DNA from: Stomoxys calcitrans
Taxonomy: Eukaryota; Arthropoda; Insecta; Diptera; Muscidae
Reading direction: 5' to 3'
Assembly: GCF_963082655.1 (NCBI RefSeq)
Contig: NC_081553.1
Location: 193,753,373-193,817,372, forward strand
DNA length: 64,000 nucleotides
A program made the translations under genes and the position numbers. The notes below the pieces were generated by a model. It worked only from the letters and a program-made list of their open reading frames with translations, made no database searches and was not told where the DNA came from. The stretch's first letter is position 1; each line of letters opens with the position of its first letter. Below, one piece after another: positions 42,358 through 53,365 of the stretch.

Positions 42358-42510
42358 TGGTAGGTTAGTTTAGGCCAAAGTGGCTGTCTATTTCCTCAAC
42401 AGACTGACTTGGACTATTTTAGTCCAGTGTGATGCCACAGTAGAGATACACCAGGCCTTTGTTAGGAATCGAATCTACGTCCCCCACACTGGCAGATATG
42501 ATACTCTGCC
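42358..42510 (-). repeat. SINE-1, minus strand, degenerate
   Basis: 'ggtaggttagtttaggccaaagtggctgtc', 'cagactgacttggac', 'tagtccagtgtgatgccacagtagagatacacc', 'gaatcgaatctacgtcccccacactgg' in SINE-1 order (tail to head). The head beyond the B box is lost. Confidence 0.7.
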
Positions 42511-42789
42511 AAAATTTCCCATGGAAGAAGATAATGTTTTTGATTCTCAAGTACTAATATACCAAACTGTAGAACTGGAAATGAAGAAACCCGGCAAAAA
42601 ATAATACTCTTTTGCAGGAGCCGATGAATTGCTTACTGACCGCTTTTAAAGGCAGACAAGGTGATATGCTGATAAGGTGTGTACAGATTGGTTGCTTCAT
42701 AATATGTGTACAATACATATCAGGTCATTGGGTATGCGTATTTTAATAAAGCAAACGTATAAGGCAGCAGTAGCCGATGGGTTAGCCGT

Positions 42790-43030
42790 TAATATATTAT
42801 GGGTAGAAAACACACGCTAATAAAGCCTTTTCATCTGATGTTTTTGCGCCAAATTCCCGTAGTCAGTTAGCCGCGAAAGCTGGACCATGACAAGGAAAAT
42901 GCTCCAACGACCAAATCATTTGCCCTATTCTTCCCCCCAATGGAGTCCTTAATCGGCAAGGGCTGCCGCCCCAGTGTGCAACAATAACAAAATCTATCAT
43001 TACCTATGTTACACTCGCGCCTTACGTCCC
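42790..43030 (-). pseudogene. R1-like C-terminal knuckle scrap
   Basis: The minus strand at about 42910-42840 reads TLEHFPCHGPAFAAN then LREFG, the last half of the R1/I-type knuckle (usually ETLEHFLC.CPAFA..R). The second Cys-Pro pair has decayed to Gly-Pro. Surrounding frames are broken. Confidence 0.5.
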
Positions 43031-43181
43031 TGCGGCCGAGTGTCTCTATAAAGCAGTCGCTATCTTATCAATGACGCGTCAAGATCCCTTTTCTTTGAAC
43101 TAGATATCTTCCCTAGAAGACTCCACCGCTCTCCACAATCCTTGTTACTTCTCAGCCTCATTATTATAGTTTCCGCCCGTA

Positions 43182-43865
43182 TTATACCCATCCTCATAGG
43201 ATGAGGGAAATACTAACCTAGTCATTCCATTTGGATAGAGCTACCATATAAAATGGTCCTTCGACTTGACTTCTTGGGCCCTAAAAGGCGTTATTATTAA
43301 CCAATTTGGCTAAAATTTTACACTTTAGTGTTTTTTTCATGACTTACAATATCCAATGTAAATATGGTCTAAATCGGTCTATAACCTGATATAGTTCCCA
43401 TATAAATCGAATTCCTGATTTGCAATCTTGAGCCCCTTAAAACTGCAATTTTCGTACGATTTGGCTGAAATTTTGCATGTAATGTTCTTTAACGACTTCC
43501 ATCTAACGTGCCAAGTACAATACAAATCGTTCTGATACAACTCCCATGTAAATCCAATCTCCCGATTTCACTTCATGAGTCCCTGGAAGCGATTTGGCTA
43601 ATATTTTACAATTATTGTTTTGTTATGACTTCCAACTTCTGTGGAAAGTATGCTGCAAATCGGTCTATTAGCTCATATAGCTACCATATAAACCGATTAT
43701 ACATAGTGTTTTGTTATGACTTCCAACTTTCGTGGTGAGTATGTATTAAATCGGTCTACAATCTCATATAGCTCCTATATAAACCGATCTCCTTATAACT
43801 ATTCTACGGACCCATGTCGCCTCAACTAAGTTAATTTGTGGAAATTTTTAGTAGAACCCATTCGG
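43182..43865 (-). repeat. VR dispersed repeat (minus orientation)
   Basis: Starts 'attatacccatcctcataggatgaggg' (hairpin-like), then 'tagtcattccatttgg' and several 'tgatatagttcccatataaatcga', 'catatagctaccatataaaccgatt' boxes with 'gttatgacttccaactt' between, ending 'tagtagaaccca'. Confidence 0.8.
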
Positions 43866-44130
43866 ACCGGCCATCTTCTAACGGTGTCATACCGACAATG
43901 TCAAGGGCTGAGGGTTCAAGCAATACTTCGATGTCGAAGCAAGCTTACTCAACTCCCAACTGGACTCCGGCTCGGTTTGATTTCTGCGGCACGGACTCCA
44001 AAACTCCCAGTTTGGCCTACTACGACTTTGACCTATTTCGCTCTACTCCCCCATGCACGTTTTAATAATCCTACCCCCGGTGATTGCCTCCTCGAGTTGA
44101 GGTTTTTTTTCGAGACACTTTAATGGCTTT
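43866..44130 (+). other. Unrecognised GC-balanced segment
   Basis: Two overlapping + frames (43836-44123 and 43838-44065). One reads SNTSMSKQAYSTPNWTPARFDFCGTDS. Composition suggests a transposon piece (gag-like?), but no motif is identifiable. Confidence 0.2.
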
Positions 44131-45480
44131 TTTAGTGCTCTAAATTATTCAATTGTCCAATGATCAGCAAACATTGTTCAACCATAACCTCTAAGTGTAA
44201 ACGGCCCTTAAGAGCCTCTCTCACTCTCTCTTCATCTCATAAGGCAAGTTGAAAGCATAATGGTGAATATTTTTAAAAACTGAAAACAAAGCTTAGTCAG
44301 CAAACTGGCTGCCAATCTCCCTCTCTCTCTCTCATCTGTCACTCTCTGCGAAAGATGATTGAGACTGATGTGCCACCCATCAGCAGACTTGATTTGCAAC
44401 AAAATTATTAAAAATTCTAAAGCAAAACAACACGTGTCACGTTACAGTAGTGTCTTCAAATTCATTCTTGCCATCGTTTTTTTTTACCCCATTTGTTATC
44501 AAGAAATGTGAAATATTTGTGTAGTTTGTTGTTGTTTTTATTTAGATTTGTGCTGGCTCAGCAGAAAATGTGGAGAAGAAACCAAAAGTTTGGGATCCGT
44601 TACAAGGCAAAGAAGATGCCAAGCAAAACTACACAATATACCGCATTAGACATTGTTGTTGTTACAAAAGTTTTGTTATTGCTATTGCTGCTGTTGTTGT
44701 TGGGTGGTGGGAAAGGGTGTTAGAGAAAGACGGGGTATATGAGAAAACTATTAAAATGTTTTTCTTTTCTATTTGTGAAGTATGACAGTAAAAGAAAACG
44801 AAGGAAACTGAAATCCATCCATTATTCAAGAGAAAAATTTTTTCATTGAATAAAAATGAAAAAGAAGAAGAAATGAAAGAAAAAATAAACACCAAAATGT
44901 GGGGGGTAAACACAACACAACATAGCAATGTCTATTGTCGTGCCACAGCGCAAGAAAAAGAAGATGAAAGAGGTAAGACCCAAATAATGGGGCTTGGAAT
45001 GTGTTGAAGAGCAGAGGGGTGGTGTAGATGATGATGGTGGGGGTTTTGCTTTGGAGTATATTGCTTTCTTTGGAAGACAAACAAAACAGCCTGATTGTAT
45101 TTATTTTCGGTTTTTTTTCTTCTATGGGCTTAGTAGTTGTCCCCCACCCACCCAAACCATTAAACTTCGTAGGCCGAAACTAATAGACTTTTACCATGAA
45201 AAATGTATTTGATGGTTATAAGTTGTTTTTTTTTTTTGTTGCTTGATATCGTTAACTGGCTGGCGGCTATATTTGATTTGGTATTGTGCTATACAGAGAT
45301 AGAAAATTTCCAGTGAAATCAATAACATCTAAATTGAATTTGAAATAAAATGGGCATAACTTCAGCTAGATTTCATTTGAAATAAAACTATCTGGAATTG
45401 AATGTAAGAAAAATTATGGGATTGATGGAAATTTGTTAAGGAAAATTTTGGATAAATAATATAGAGCGCTTTAAGTGAGG
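44131..45480. other. Unique-looking DNA with CT microsatellites and purine-rich tracts
   Basis: (CT)n at 44321-44335, gttgttgttg/ctgctgttgttg at 44655-44702, an A/G-rich tract 44850-44970 ending 'gaaagaggtaagaccc' (donor-like, no acceptor). No convincing exon. Confidence 0.35.
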
Positions 45481-45484
45481 GCAG

Positions 45485-45660
45485 TCCCATTCTTATTATA
45501 CTCTCTACCATTGCATTTGTCAAATTATTTGAACGATTTGTTCATAGAAAGACTGATTTGAGCCATGCTCTTCAAGACACTACGATCAAAACTGCAGCTC
45601 AATCTGTTAATCCTTGTGCTCCGTAAGGGCACAATAAACCAATTTGTCGATATGTTTCTC
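45485..45660. repeat. VR fragment
   Basis: 'attatactctctaccattgcatttgtcaaatt' and 'agaaagactgatttgagccatgctc' resemble the start of the VR copy at 40030-40160. Truncated. Confidence 0.4.
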
Positions 45661-45689
45661 CATACTTACTAAGTTGGCCATCACAGAAC

Positions 45690-46190
45690 GTTTGTTCCAC
45701 TAGCCTAACATGGAATAAGTGCCAATTCCAAGTGCCTAGATCTTCTGCGCCCTTCCTCTAATTTTTGACCGCCAGTAGTTTGAACTTTCCAAATGCTTGT
45801 ACCAACCGGGAAATTTTTAAATGACTTCTTATCTAGGGCATTATCTTGTCTTGGGCTTTATCTTATCTAGGGCTTTTTATCGTTGTATTTTAATACGATT
45901 AACTAACAGATTACAACTCATACTGCTCATGGTTTATACAACGCCGATATTTTCGATCAACACAGACAAGCATTTTATGGAGAATGTTTCCCCCCAACAC
46001 TCCATATACTCGCTTATCTACTTTCGGAAGTACCCATGCTTTGGAACCATATTACAACACGGATAGTATCAGAGTCTTGTGGAGGATAATTTTTGGTTAG
46101 GGAGATGTGGTTTTGTTGCTGAACTGCGTGCTTTTATTAGCCAATACTATTCTTCGTCTTATTTCCATACTGGTGTCGTTTGTTTCCTTT
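45690..46190 (-). pseudogene. RTE-like retrotransposon, C-terminal relic (first copy)
   Basis: Homologous to 52530-53060: 'aacactccat/aatc', 'acacgggtagtatcag', 'ctttgta/cttgtgg...', 'cgtcttatttccatactggt(g/a)tcgtttgtttcctt'. Reading the minus strand this is the region after the RTE palm (S..NDTS.EIKRRI..ANRC). The frame is more decayed than in the 52.8-kb copy, and an internal expansion occurs at 45835-45880. Confidence 0.5.
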
Positions 46191-46965
46191 ATGGCCATGG
46201 CTAGGTTGATAAAATTGCTAATTTTCTCAATACGGAACCTGTCCTTCCTGACAGGTTGGACTTCGGTTTTCCGAAAAGCGATGTCTGGGCTGGGACACCT
46301 CGCCCTTCCCAGGTCCCTCTGTATGCACGAATGAGTCTATATTTGAAGCAATAGACTTTTTTGAATTCCTTGGAATCAGGGTATCTTATAGGCTTCGGTC
46401 TGTCGCAGCGTATTTCAGGATCAGGGCTTAGTGGTACTGAAAACGATTTGAATGTGGGAGCGGCGGTTTGATCAGACTATCACAAATACGTTGACAGTCA
46501 GTCGGTGCTGATGGTTATGGCATCGGCCATGCGAGTTCGAAACTGGTTAAAAGATGTAAAGATAATCTTCGAGCCAAGGGAAAGGCTGTCAGACTCTGGT
46601 GGGTATCGGGTCATCAAAACGTGGCGGGAAACGAAGAGGCTGTCGAGTTGGCCTGGAATGGAACTCTGATTGCCGTAGATCGTGCTACGGAATCTGTGAG
46701 CTCTGCACTGTGTGAGCTTATTGGTAGTTGTGACGCCTTGTGCGACGATCGCTTGAATTAGGCGTGTGCTAGTGCTGTGAATTGCGGAATGTCAAATGCC
46801 CTTACCGAGTATTTCGCGAAACAGGAAGTCGCTTATCCTGAAGCTGAGGAAGCATGACATGAACTGCTAATAGACGTCCTGACAGATTATTGCAACGTAA
46901 GGTCTTTGAAATCACGCTGAACGCAGGGTGAGGCAGAGTTCTCCAATATGTGCGATGGCGCAGAG
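46191..46965 (+). pseudogene. R1-like RNase H and knuckle-proximal relic
   Basis: With frameshifts the + strand shows the RNase H start at about 46270-46330, VDSQSVLMVMASAMRVRNWLKDV (46490-46555; the SDSQ.AL block), then LWWVSGHQNVAGNEEAVELA (46590-46660), equivalent to the conserved WVPGH..I.GNE.AD.LA active-site block of LINE RNase H. Here Asp of NE.AD is replaced by Val. The C-terminal TDYCNVRSLKSR follows near 46880. Several stops. Confidence 0.65.
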
Positions 46966-47240
46966 GTGTAAAGCATGTTTGGGGCAATCCCAATCCATCG
47001 CAGTTCCTGTAAGGCGGTAATGTTCTTATACTTTTCCAATATCCACCTTAGCGTATGCTAAACATTCTCCGTATGGAGTTCGCACATTCCAGGTGCAGAT
47101 TTGCAAATCATGGTTCTCAGTTCGTTTTCGTTTCTGAGGGCCATTCATATGAGGGGAGTCTACTGACACTAAAAGTGTGTGTAAATATCAACCTCAGCTT
47201 TCGGGACCACTTTTGACAGATTACTTCTTGAGCTGCAGTT
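46966..47240. other. Unassigned
   Basis: Mixed-base DNA between two retrotransposon relics, probably a continuation of one of them; no motif. Confidence 0.25.
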
Positions 47241-48600
47241 ACTATTCACAATAATCAACACATAGGTTATGATGCCAGGACCTTAGAAGTCCAGACATCC
47301 ACGTTGGCCGGATTAAAACACATTGTGATTCAACATCTTCCCTCTTCTCATTCCGATGAATTTACTTCAAAAAGCAAACCGTCCTTTAACGCACTTTCTG
47401 AAGCCACCCAGATGAAAAAGCAAACGTCTTGATCCTCCGGTCGTCGATCTCATGACACCACCGATAGATGTCATCATTTCTAATGTCAATACGAGACATA
47501 TGTTTACTTAACTTATTAAGTTGGCTGATATATTTGCAGGGAACTCTTGCCTGCCGGACAGCAATCAACCACTCCCCTTAATCGAAAATGTATCTGGCGT
47601 CATGCCCCAGATATTTTTTTGAACTCGTGGCGTTAAAAGGGTTCTTGAGAATCTAAACGTAAATAAATCCCCGGGTTGGATGACATATCAACACTTTTTT
47701 GCGCAAGTCTTCTTCACGCTTGCTCGTCAATTACGCAACCTATTCAACTTTGCCTACCGTGCGGGAGTCTTCCGGGCGCTTTGGAAGGTTGCGAAAGTTC
47801 AGCCCATCCCCAAAAAGGGTGAGGCGAACAACCCTGCGAAATACCGGTCAATTGCGATATGCTACTCTCTTTCCAAGGTTATTAAGAGCATGATTAATCA
47901 CCATCTTGTGTGGTATTTAGAGTTTAATGGCCTTCTTAGCGACCAACAGTATGGGTTCCGCAGAAATCGCTCTACCGGCGACCTCATGGCATTTCTGTCG
48001 GAACGTTGGATTCGCTCAATCTACAAGTTTGTGGCTCTAGATATCTCCAAGGCATTTGATAGGTTCCGGCACTATGCACTACTATCAAAACTTGTCGCAT
48101 TTGGTGTCGGTAATAACTTCGTTCGATTTATTTCGAGCTCATCCAATGAGCATAAATTGAGGTGTACCCCAGGGCTATGTCCTTTCTCCTTCTCTTTTTC
48201 TTATTTGCATCAACGATCTGTTGAGTCAGACATCGAATCGGATCTTCTCATTTGCGGATGACAGTAATCTCTGTCATTCATACTCATTCGACCATAGGCC
48301 GAGTTTTCGAGAGATTGGTGACAAGAGGCGGGTTTTGTACGATACACTCTGCCAGGATTTGCCGGCCATTTCCATACGATACGGTATCCAACTCTATTGC
48401 CTATTGAAAGAATTCTTATTTCGTCCAATCCGTTTGTATGTGGAATCGACTTCCGGGTAATGTTTTTCCCACCCACTATGACATCCAGAGATTTAAAACA
48501 AATGTCAATAAACACTACATCCTTTTCTCCACCCTCAAATTCCTTATTTCCATTCGCCAACACAATGCACTGCATTCATAGGGGACATCCCATGCGTGTC
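47241..48600 (+). pseudogene. Jockey/CR1-type non-LTR reverse transcriptase relic
   Basis: The frame 47680-48261 reads VAKVQPIPKKGEANNPAKYR (RT block 1), SLSKVIKSMI, LSDQQYGFRRNRSTGDLMAF (block 2), VALDISKAFDRF (motif A with Asp) and LLSKLVAFGVG. After a frameshift near 48190, SNRIFSFADDSNLCHS carries the FADD catalytic motif (48250-48261). 48397-48600 contains the C-terminal stretch in changing frames. The N-terminal endonuclease is reduced to traces (47330-47640). This is the longest surviving RT frame in the window (193 codons). It is inactive because of the frameshifts and lost N-terminus. Confidence 0.75.
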
Positions 48601-48689
48601 GGTTGATAGGAAAAAAATATCCTGTTATAATTCCAATAATCATACTCAAATGTGCCTTTTCTATTGAAAACAGACTATCTATGTCTGAT

Positions 48690-48965
48690 TTCGAGCGTTC
48701 ATCCCACCGTAGCTTTGTTTATTCACACCCGGGTGTTGAATTCCAGTGATTTAACCATGTTTCCTTATAACGCTCCTTAATTCTATGGAAAATTTTTGAT
48801 GGTGGTGGGTATACATCTAATATTGGCAAAAGAGCAAGGCTTACGCCCGATCTGGCAAACAAGTCCGCCTTCTCATTTCCTTTAATATTATGTCCAGGAA
48901 CAATTTAAGACCTCTCGACAGCGACCCAAAATATTAGATCTTATACTCGGGCTAATCGATCCATA
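48690..48965 (-). pseudogene. R1/I-like RNase H tail scrap
   Basis: The minus strand reads NEKADLFARSGVSLALL (about 48895-48840), the end of the RNase H domain with the N.(K)AD.LA block intact, then PSKIFHRIKERYKETWLNHW. Opposite in direction to the RT relic before it, so it is a separate element. Confidence 0.6.
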
Positions 48966-49875
48966 GTTACCACATAAAGTGAGTTCGTGTACTCAAAAAT
49001 TTGTGCAAATTTGCACAAATTGTTGCTGGAAGTCGTTCGCGTACATTATTTACAGAAAAGAGCGGGAGATTGCGTGAGAGAAAGCATAATTTGGAGAGTT
49101 TGGTAATTGAGAGCTTGCAAATTTCTACTGAAAGCGCATTTCTACTGCAGCTTCGAACAGCTGTTTAATTCAAATAAACAGCAAAAGAGAGTAAAGTCTG
49201 TATTTACTCTCCTGCAAATTTTTATAAGATTTTTTGCTTTTATTTGTGTGTGAAGAGTGTACCAGCAAAAAAGTTTAGGCTTTTTGCCTTATCACTCCTA
49301 CTGTATTCTGACCGATTACATGTTTTATTAAGTACTTATGTTTTAAAATCTTCCAATGGATTTATTATATCTGTCAATTTAACTTCCTACATAAATCTCA
49401 GAATAAATCATAGATAACCTTTTGCATCCTGAGTCTTCTATTTCATTTCTTTATTATATATGTATGTAACTTTTATTTTTAGCTTACAATGCACATTTCC
49501 ACATATGTAGTTAAAAGAAAATAGGAAACAAAGACAATACGTTTAAAAAACTGGTTTTGTGTTTTGCTAACCTGTTTTAGAAAGAAACACACATTTTAGA
49601 ATATGTGAAAGCCACCGAAATTGTACAACTGACCATTTGTGCCTTACTGTTGGCTGGTTATATTGCTTATTTTCTTTGTTTATTATTTGAAATCTTCTCA
49701 ATTTCGTTTTCTTCTTCAATAGAGTGTTTATATGGTTGTTAGTTCACCTGTCTATTGTGTAACATTTTCGTAGCGGAATGTATAAAATGCGTGGGGAAAC
49801 GAATGCCAACTTCTCTAATGGATTTTTAATGAACAAATATTGGTATTAGAATTGTTAAATATGTTAAAGTGGCCT
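48966..49875. other. Unassigned, mostly unique DNA
   Basis: No gene, repeat or splice-bounded exon is recognised. Confidence 0.3.
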
Positions 49876-49889
49876 TCTGAAATCGGACT

Positions 49890-49995
49890 CAGATAGTCAA
49901 TTTTTGTTCATTGTGATAATACTGTAGCGACAGACCAATACCTCAGGAGGGAATCGAACTCAAAATACCGCAAAGTGACTCCGAGCTGGAAATCA
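49890..49995 (-). repeat. SINE-1 relic, minus strand
   Basis: 'cattgtgataatactgtagcgacagacc' and 'gagggaatcgaactcaaaataccgcaaagtgactcc' preserve the tail module and B box; head and tail are eroded. Confidence 0.55.
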
Positions 49996-50024
49996 TATGC
50001 TTTTACATTGTGTTATATTTTAAG

Positions 50025-50475
50025 AAGATTCACTTGCTAAGAGAATTTCGGACTCTTTCTATTACTTTCTGTTTGTTTAAATGAAAAGTTAACTTTAAAT
50101 GCAAATATATCCATAAATTTCAAAGATAAGAAAATTGTCATTCGAACGACAGTAAGATTGACCTACATCTTTGTCATTCTTCTTTTGCATTTCTATTGTC
50201 TTAAAGTTGAGGTGATTTCCTTAAAAGGCTTCTCCTGTAAAGTTTGACTTTTTGTTACTATATTATTTTTGGCTATATAAAAAAACCCCTCTTACTTGTA
50301 CTTAGAGAATCTTTCTCTCTTTTAAAAACTTTCGCTTTCTAATTTGAAGTTTATTATAACTATTTAAAATCAACTAACTGCAAATATTTCCCACAAATTC
50401 AAAGTTAAGAAAATTTTCACTTGAACGATTTAAAAATTGACATACCTCTTGCTATACTATTTAAATTTCTATGGT
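50025..50475. repeat. Old tandem duplication (~280-bp period, two units)
   Basis: 'tgcaaatatatccataaatttcaaagataagaaaattgtcattcgaacga' at about 50100 is echoed near 50380 ('tgcaaatatttcccacaaattcaaagttaagaaaattttcacttgaacga'), with further agreement before and after. Clearly diverged. Confidence 0.6.
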
Positions 50476-50479
50476 GTGT

Positions 50480-51480
50480 CTACCCCATGACTCACTCACC
50501 TCACCTGTAACGGTTATCAGAGATCCATACCGAACATCAGTTAAGCTATTACAGAGATTTATCGTACGTTCCTCGTACGTATAAAGTTTCAACTTCATTT
50601 GGCAAAAACGGTTTCAAGTGTGTATCCATCCATATAGCGCACACAATAATAGTAATTTTAAACAGCAACAAAAACAAGTTTTCACCATTAGTTTCGAGCG
50701 GGTTTTTTCGCTTTTGTTTTGTTTCCAAATGTTGTCTCATTTTTTTCTCCTCCGAGTGAGGTTAAAAGCATACCTTGATGGTAAGTTACATGCCACATAG
50801 TAGTAGTCTATGTACCAAACATTTTATAGGTATTCATACATACACTATATAGCTACAACAACACCAGTTTGGTGTATGCTCTCATTGATATTGTTGTGTT
50901 GAGCACTGAGTATATACGTACATACATACTATGTGTAAGTGTTCAATGTTGAGATATTTATTTTGCTTTGCCATTAAGTAAGGCATTAGAATCTAATAGA
51001 CGGCGATTATGTAACACAACAACAAGAAAAAGTTTATTGTATGTGTATGCGAAATTCCACTGTAGTATGAAGTGTCTATATATATTTTGGGATCATTGCA
51101 GGAGGAGTGTTTCATGAAGAACAAGTGCCTAGAGTAATTGTCAATAAGGATTAACGTTTCCTTTTAATAAAAAATGGGGAAGAATTTAAGATTAAACGCA
51201 TGGAAAAGATGTTTATCAAGTGTAACATGGCAACGTTGCATTTTGAGGGGAGTAAATCCGAAACTGTAATATTTAAGTAGGTTGGAAAATTTAAAAGAAT
51301 TAAAGATTGACAGTAGGTTTGTATGTAAGTTAAAAGCCTTCGTTGAGAAAATATTCTAAGTACAAAGATTCATAGAAAATTTTACTGAGGATTTTGGAGA
51401 AATTTTTCTACAGTCATAAATTAAAATCCTTGTATTGAAACTTCCCATGAAAAATTTATGGAAGATCCCATTAGAATGTG
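50480..51480. other. Unique-looking DNA with one donor-like site
   Basis: TGATG|GTAAGTTA at 50781 is a good 5' splice consensus. ATCAGTTA at 50537 resembles an insect initiator. If linked, 50539-50780 would be an alternative first exon of the + strand gene, but no TATA or downstream promoter element is convincing. The rest is AT-rich. Confidence 0.2.
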
Positions 51481-51490
51481 ATATTTTAAA

Positions 51491-51770
51491 CGAATCTCGG
51501 TAAAATTACACAAGGTAAAGTCATTAGCCCAACAACAAAAGTCAAAGATACAACTCTGTAAGAATGATGGCGAAAATATTTCCTAGATTTTCAACTTCTG
51601 TCTACAGCAGTGTTGGACACATGTGGTAGTGAACGAATCTCGGTAAAATTATACGAGGTGAAATCATTAGCCTAACAACAACAAAAGTCAAAGATACAAC
51701 TCTGTAAGAATGGTGGTGAAAATACTCCCTAGGGTTTCAACTTCTGTCTGTGTTCCTCATGTCTTTGCAC
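51491..51770. repeat. Recent tandem duplication (~143-bp period)
   Basis: 'cgaatctcggtaaaatta' starts at 51491 and 51634. Both units continue with 'gtcattagcc(c/t)aacaacaa', 'gtcaaagatacaactctgtaagaatg(a/g)tgg(c/t)gaaaata' and 'tttcaacttctgtct'. Confidence 0.85.
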
Positions 51771-51773
51771 AAG

Positions 51774-51932
51774 TAGGTTAGGTAAAAGTGGCAGTCCTTT
51801 ACAGACTCACAATTTTAAGTCCATTGTGATACCACAGTAGAGACAGACCAAGGTTTCTGACGGGAATCGAACCCACGACCCCATCACTGGTAATATCAAG
51901 CACGCTACAAACACGGCTACCGGGGCGCCCAA
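51774..51932 (-). repeat. tRNA-derived SINE-1, minus strand, well preserved
   Basis: On +: 'taggttaggtaaaagtggcagtcc', 'cacaattttaagtccattgtgataccacagtagagacagacc', 'gggaatcgaacccacgac' (B box), 'gctacaaacacggctaccggggcgccc' (A-box/head). An A-rich run follows the head. Confidence 0.8.
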
Positions 51933-52059
51933 GAAAAAAAAATATGAATAAAAAGCAAGCCTATAGCACATTGGTTTAGAAAACAGAGGGTCAGTGGATC
52001 AAATCTCGGCGAAGGCAAATTAAGATTTCCAAATTGTAAAAATAAAATAATATTCCCAT

Positions 52060-52370
52060 TCTAAAGATAGATTTTAGGAGGTTGTAAAGAGAACGTAGAA
52101 TAGCGTTCCAAGCGCCTGGATCTAATGCGCTCATTCTAAAATCTAATACGCTCATTCGAGGTGTCTCCCACCACTTGATGTTTCCATCGGGCTTTTGGTC
52201 TTCCCGGTTTGCGTGTACCACCGTGTTTACCTCCAAAAGACTTCTTTGCTGGAGCTTCTTCATCCATTCTTACAACATTACCCAGTCAACGCAGCCGTTG
52301 TATTCTGATGCGTGTCAGTATGCTATCGTCGTCATACAGCTCGTGTTTGGTTCCTAGAAGCTTTAATTTT
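52060..52370 (-). pseudogene. RTE-like 3' end, extra copy
   Basis: Closely parallels 52540-52770: 'ccaagcgcctggatct', 'cttgatgtttccatcgggcttttggtc', 'ggtttgcgtgtaccacc', 'cttctttgctggagcttcttcatccatt', 'cccagtcaacgcagccgttg', 'cgtcgtcat(a)cagctcgtg'. On the minus strand this is the LRWLGHV...-type C-terminal segment. So two 3' ends lie in tandem, the outer one without a body. Confidence 0.6.
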
Positions 52371-52529
52371 TGCTAGTTTGACAGATGTTTGGTATGTAGA
52401 ATAAAATTATGCCCTACAACGTAACATATTTTGTATACATTTCTAGCAGAATCTTCGGTAGTTCTGATCGTCAATCACTTAACCTTTTTTTCTTAATTGG
52501 ATACGACAGTTCATTTGAGCAATTAGCCG

Positions 52530-53095
52530 AACTTAGAAAATCTTTCTAAGCGCCTCGATCTTCTGCGCTACATCTCCAATCTCTGACACCAAGATTAGAG
52601 ATGTCTTCCACGACTTGATCGTAGCTTTGGTCGTCCTGGTTTGCGTGTACCACAGTGCTCGCCTTGAAAAGTCTTCTTCGCTGGAGCTTCTTCACTCATT
52701 TTGAGAACATGACCTAGCCAACGCAACTGTTGATACGTTTAATTATCCTACCGTCGTCATAAAGCTACAGTTCGTGTCTCATTTAATCCCGATACTCTCC
52801 ATCAATACAAACTGATCCATAAATTTTACGAAGAATCTTTCTCCCAAACACTCCAATCACTGCCTCGTCTGCTATTACAAGAACACAACACGGGTAGTAT
52901 CAGTGCTTTGTATAGTGTAATTTTCGTCTGTTCAGATGTGACCTTGTTTCTAGCCTGGATGTTTAATCCAATTATGCATCGGTTTGTCAGTATTATTCTT
53001 CGCTTTATTTCAGAACTGGTATCATTCGTTTCGGTTATCTCCATTTACCACCAGATCCTAAACTAAATTTCCCATCAACATTAATAAACCGGGGA
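52530..53095 (-). pseudogene. RTE-like retrotransposon, C-terminal part
   Basis: The minus frame 53044-52826 reads EITETNDTSSEIKRRIILTN, ITLYKALILPVLCSCNSRRG and VWEKDSS, the stretch after the RTE palm (normally ...NRC..GL......S......K..LYK.LI.PVL.YG.E.W.........FERK.LR.I). 52770-52540 continues with the C-terminal segment. It belongs to the relic whose palm is at 53366-54650, beyond an inserted SINE. Confidence 0.7.
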
Positions 53096-53358
53096 TACTT
53101 CTCTCATATCAAAGAGTCCAGTCCGATTAACGGTCTAAGCTCCACGATAAAAGGCCTGCTTTTTTATACCGACTCCGAACGGACTGCCGCATAGCTACAC
53201 CACTAATTAGAGAAGGTTTAACGTGCAGGATACCCCACAAATGCAGCTGGCATTAGGGATACCACCGCTGCATTTTTTTTTATGTTCACGACGGGATTTG
53301 AACTCAGCCGTTCAGCGTAGTATGCGAAAATGCAGACTGCGCCACGGTGGCCTCGTAG
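53096..53358 (-). repeat. SINE-2 inserted into the RTE-like relic
   Basis: On +: 'tctctcatatcaaagagtccagtccgatta' (tail), 'tataccgactccgaacggactgccgcatag', 'tatgttcacgacgggatttgaactcagccgttcagcgtagtatgcg' (B box and tRNA-like part), 'ctgcgccacggtggcc' (head). It interrupts the minus-strand RTE frame between FKWLR and the NGDN...EITETND segment. No clear target duplication was found. Confidence 0.75.
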
Positions 53359-53365
53359 CCACTTA

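Noticed and set aside
47680..48261. Active reverse transcriptase gene
   Set aside because: Motif A and FADD are recognisable, but a frameshift separates them and the N-terminal endonuclease is lost.
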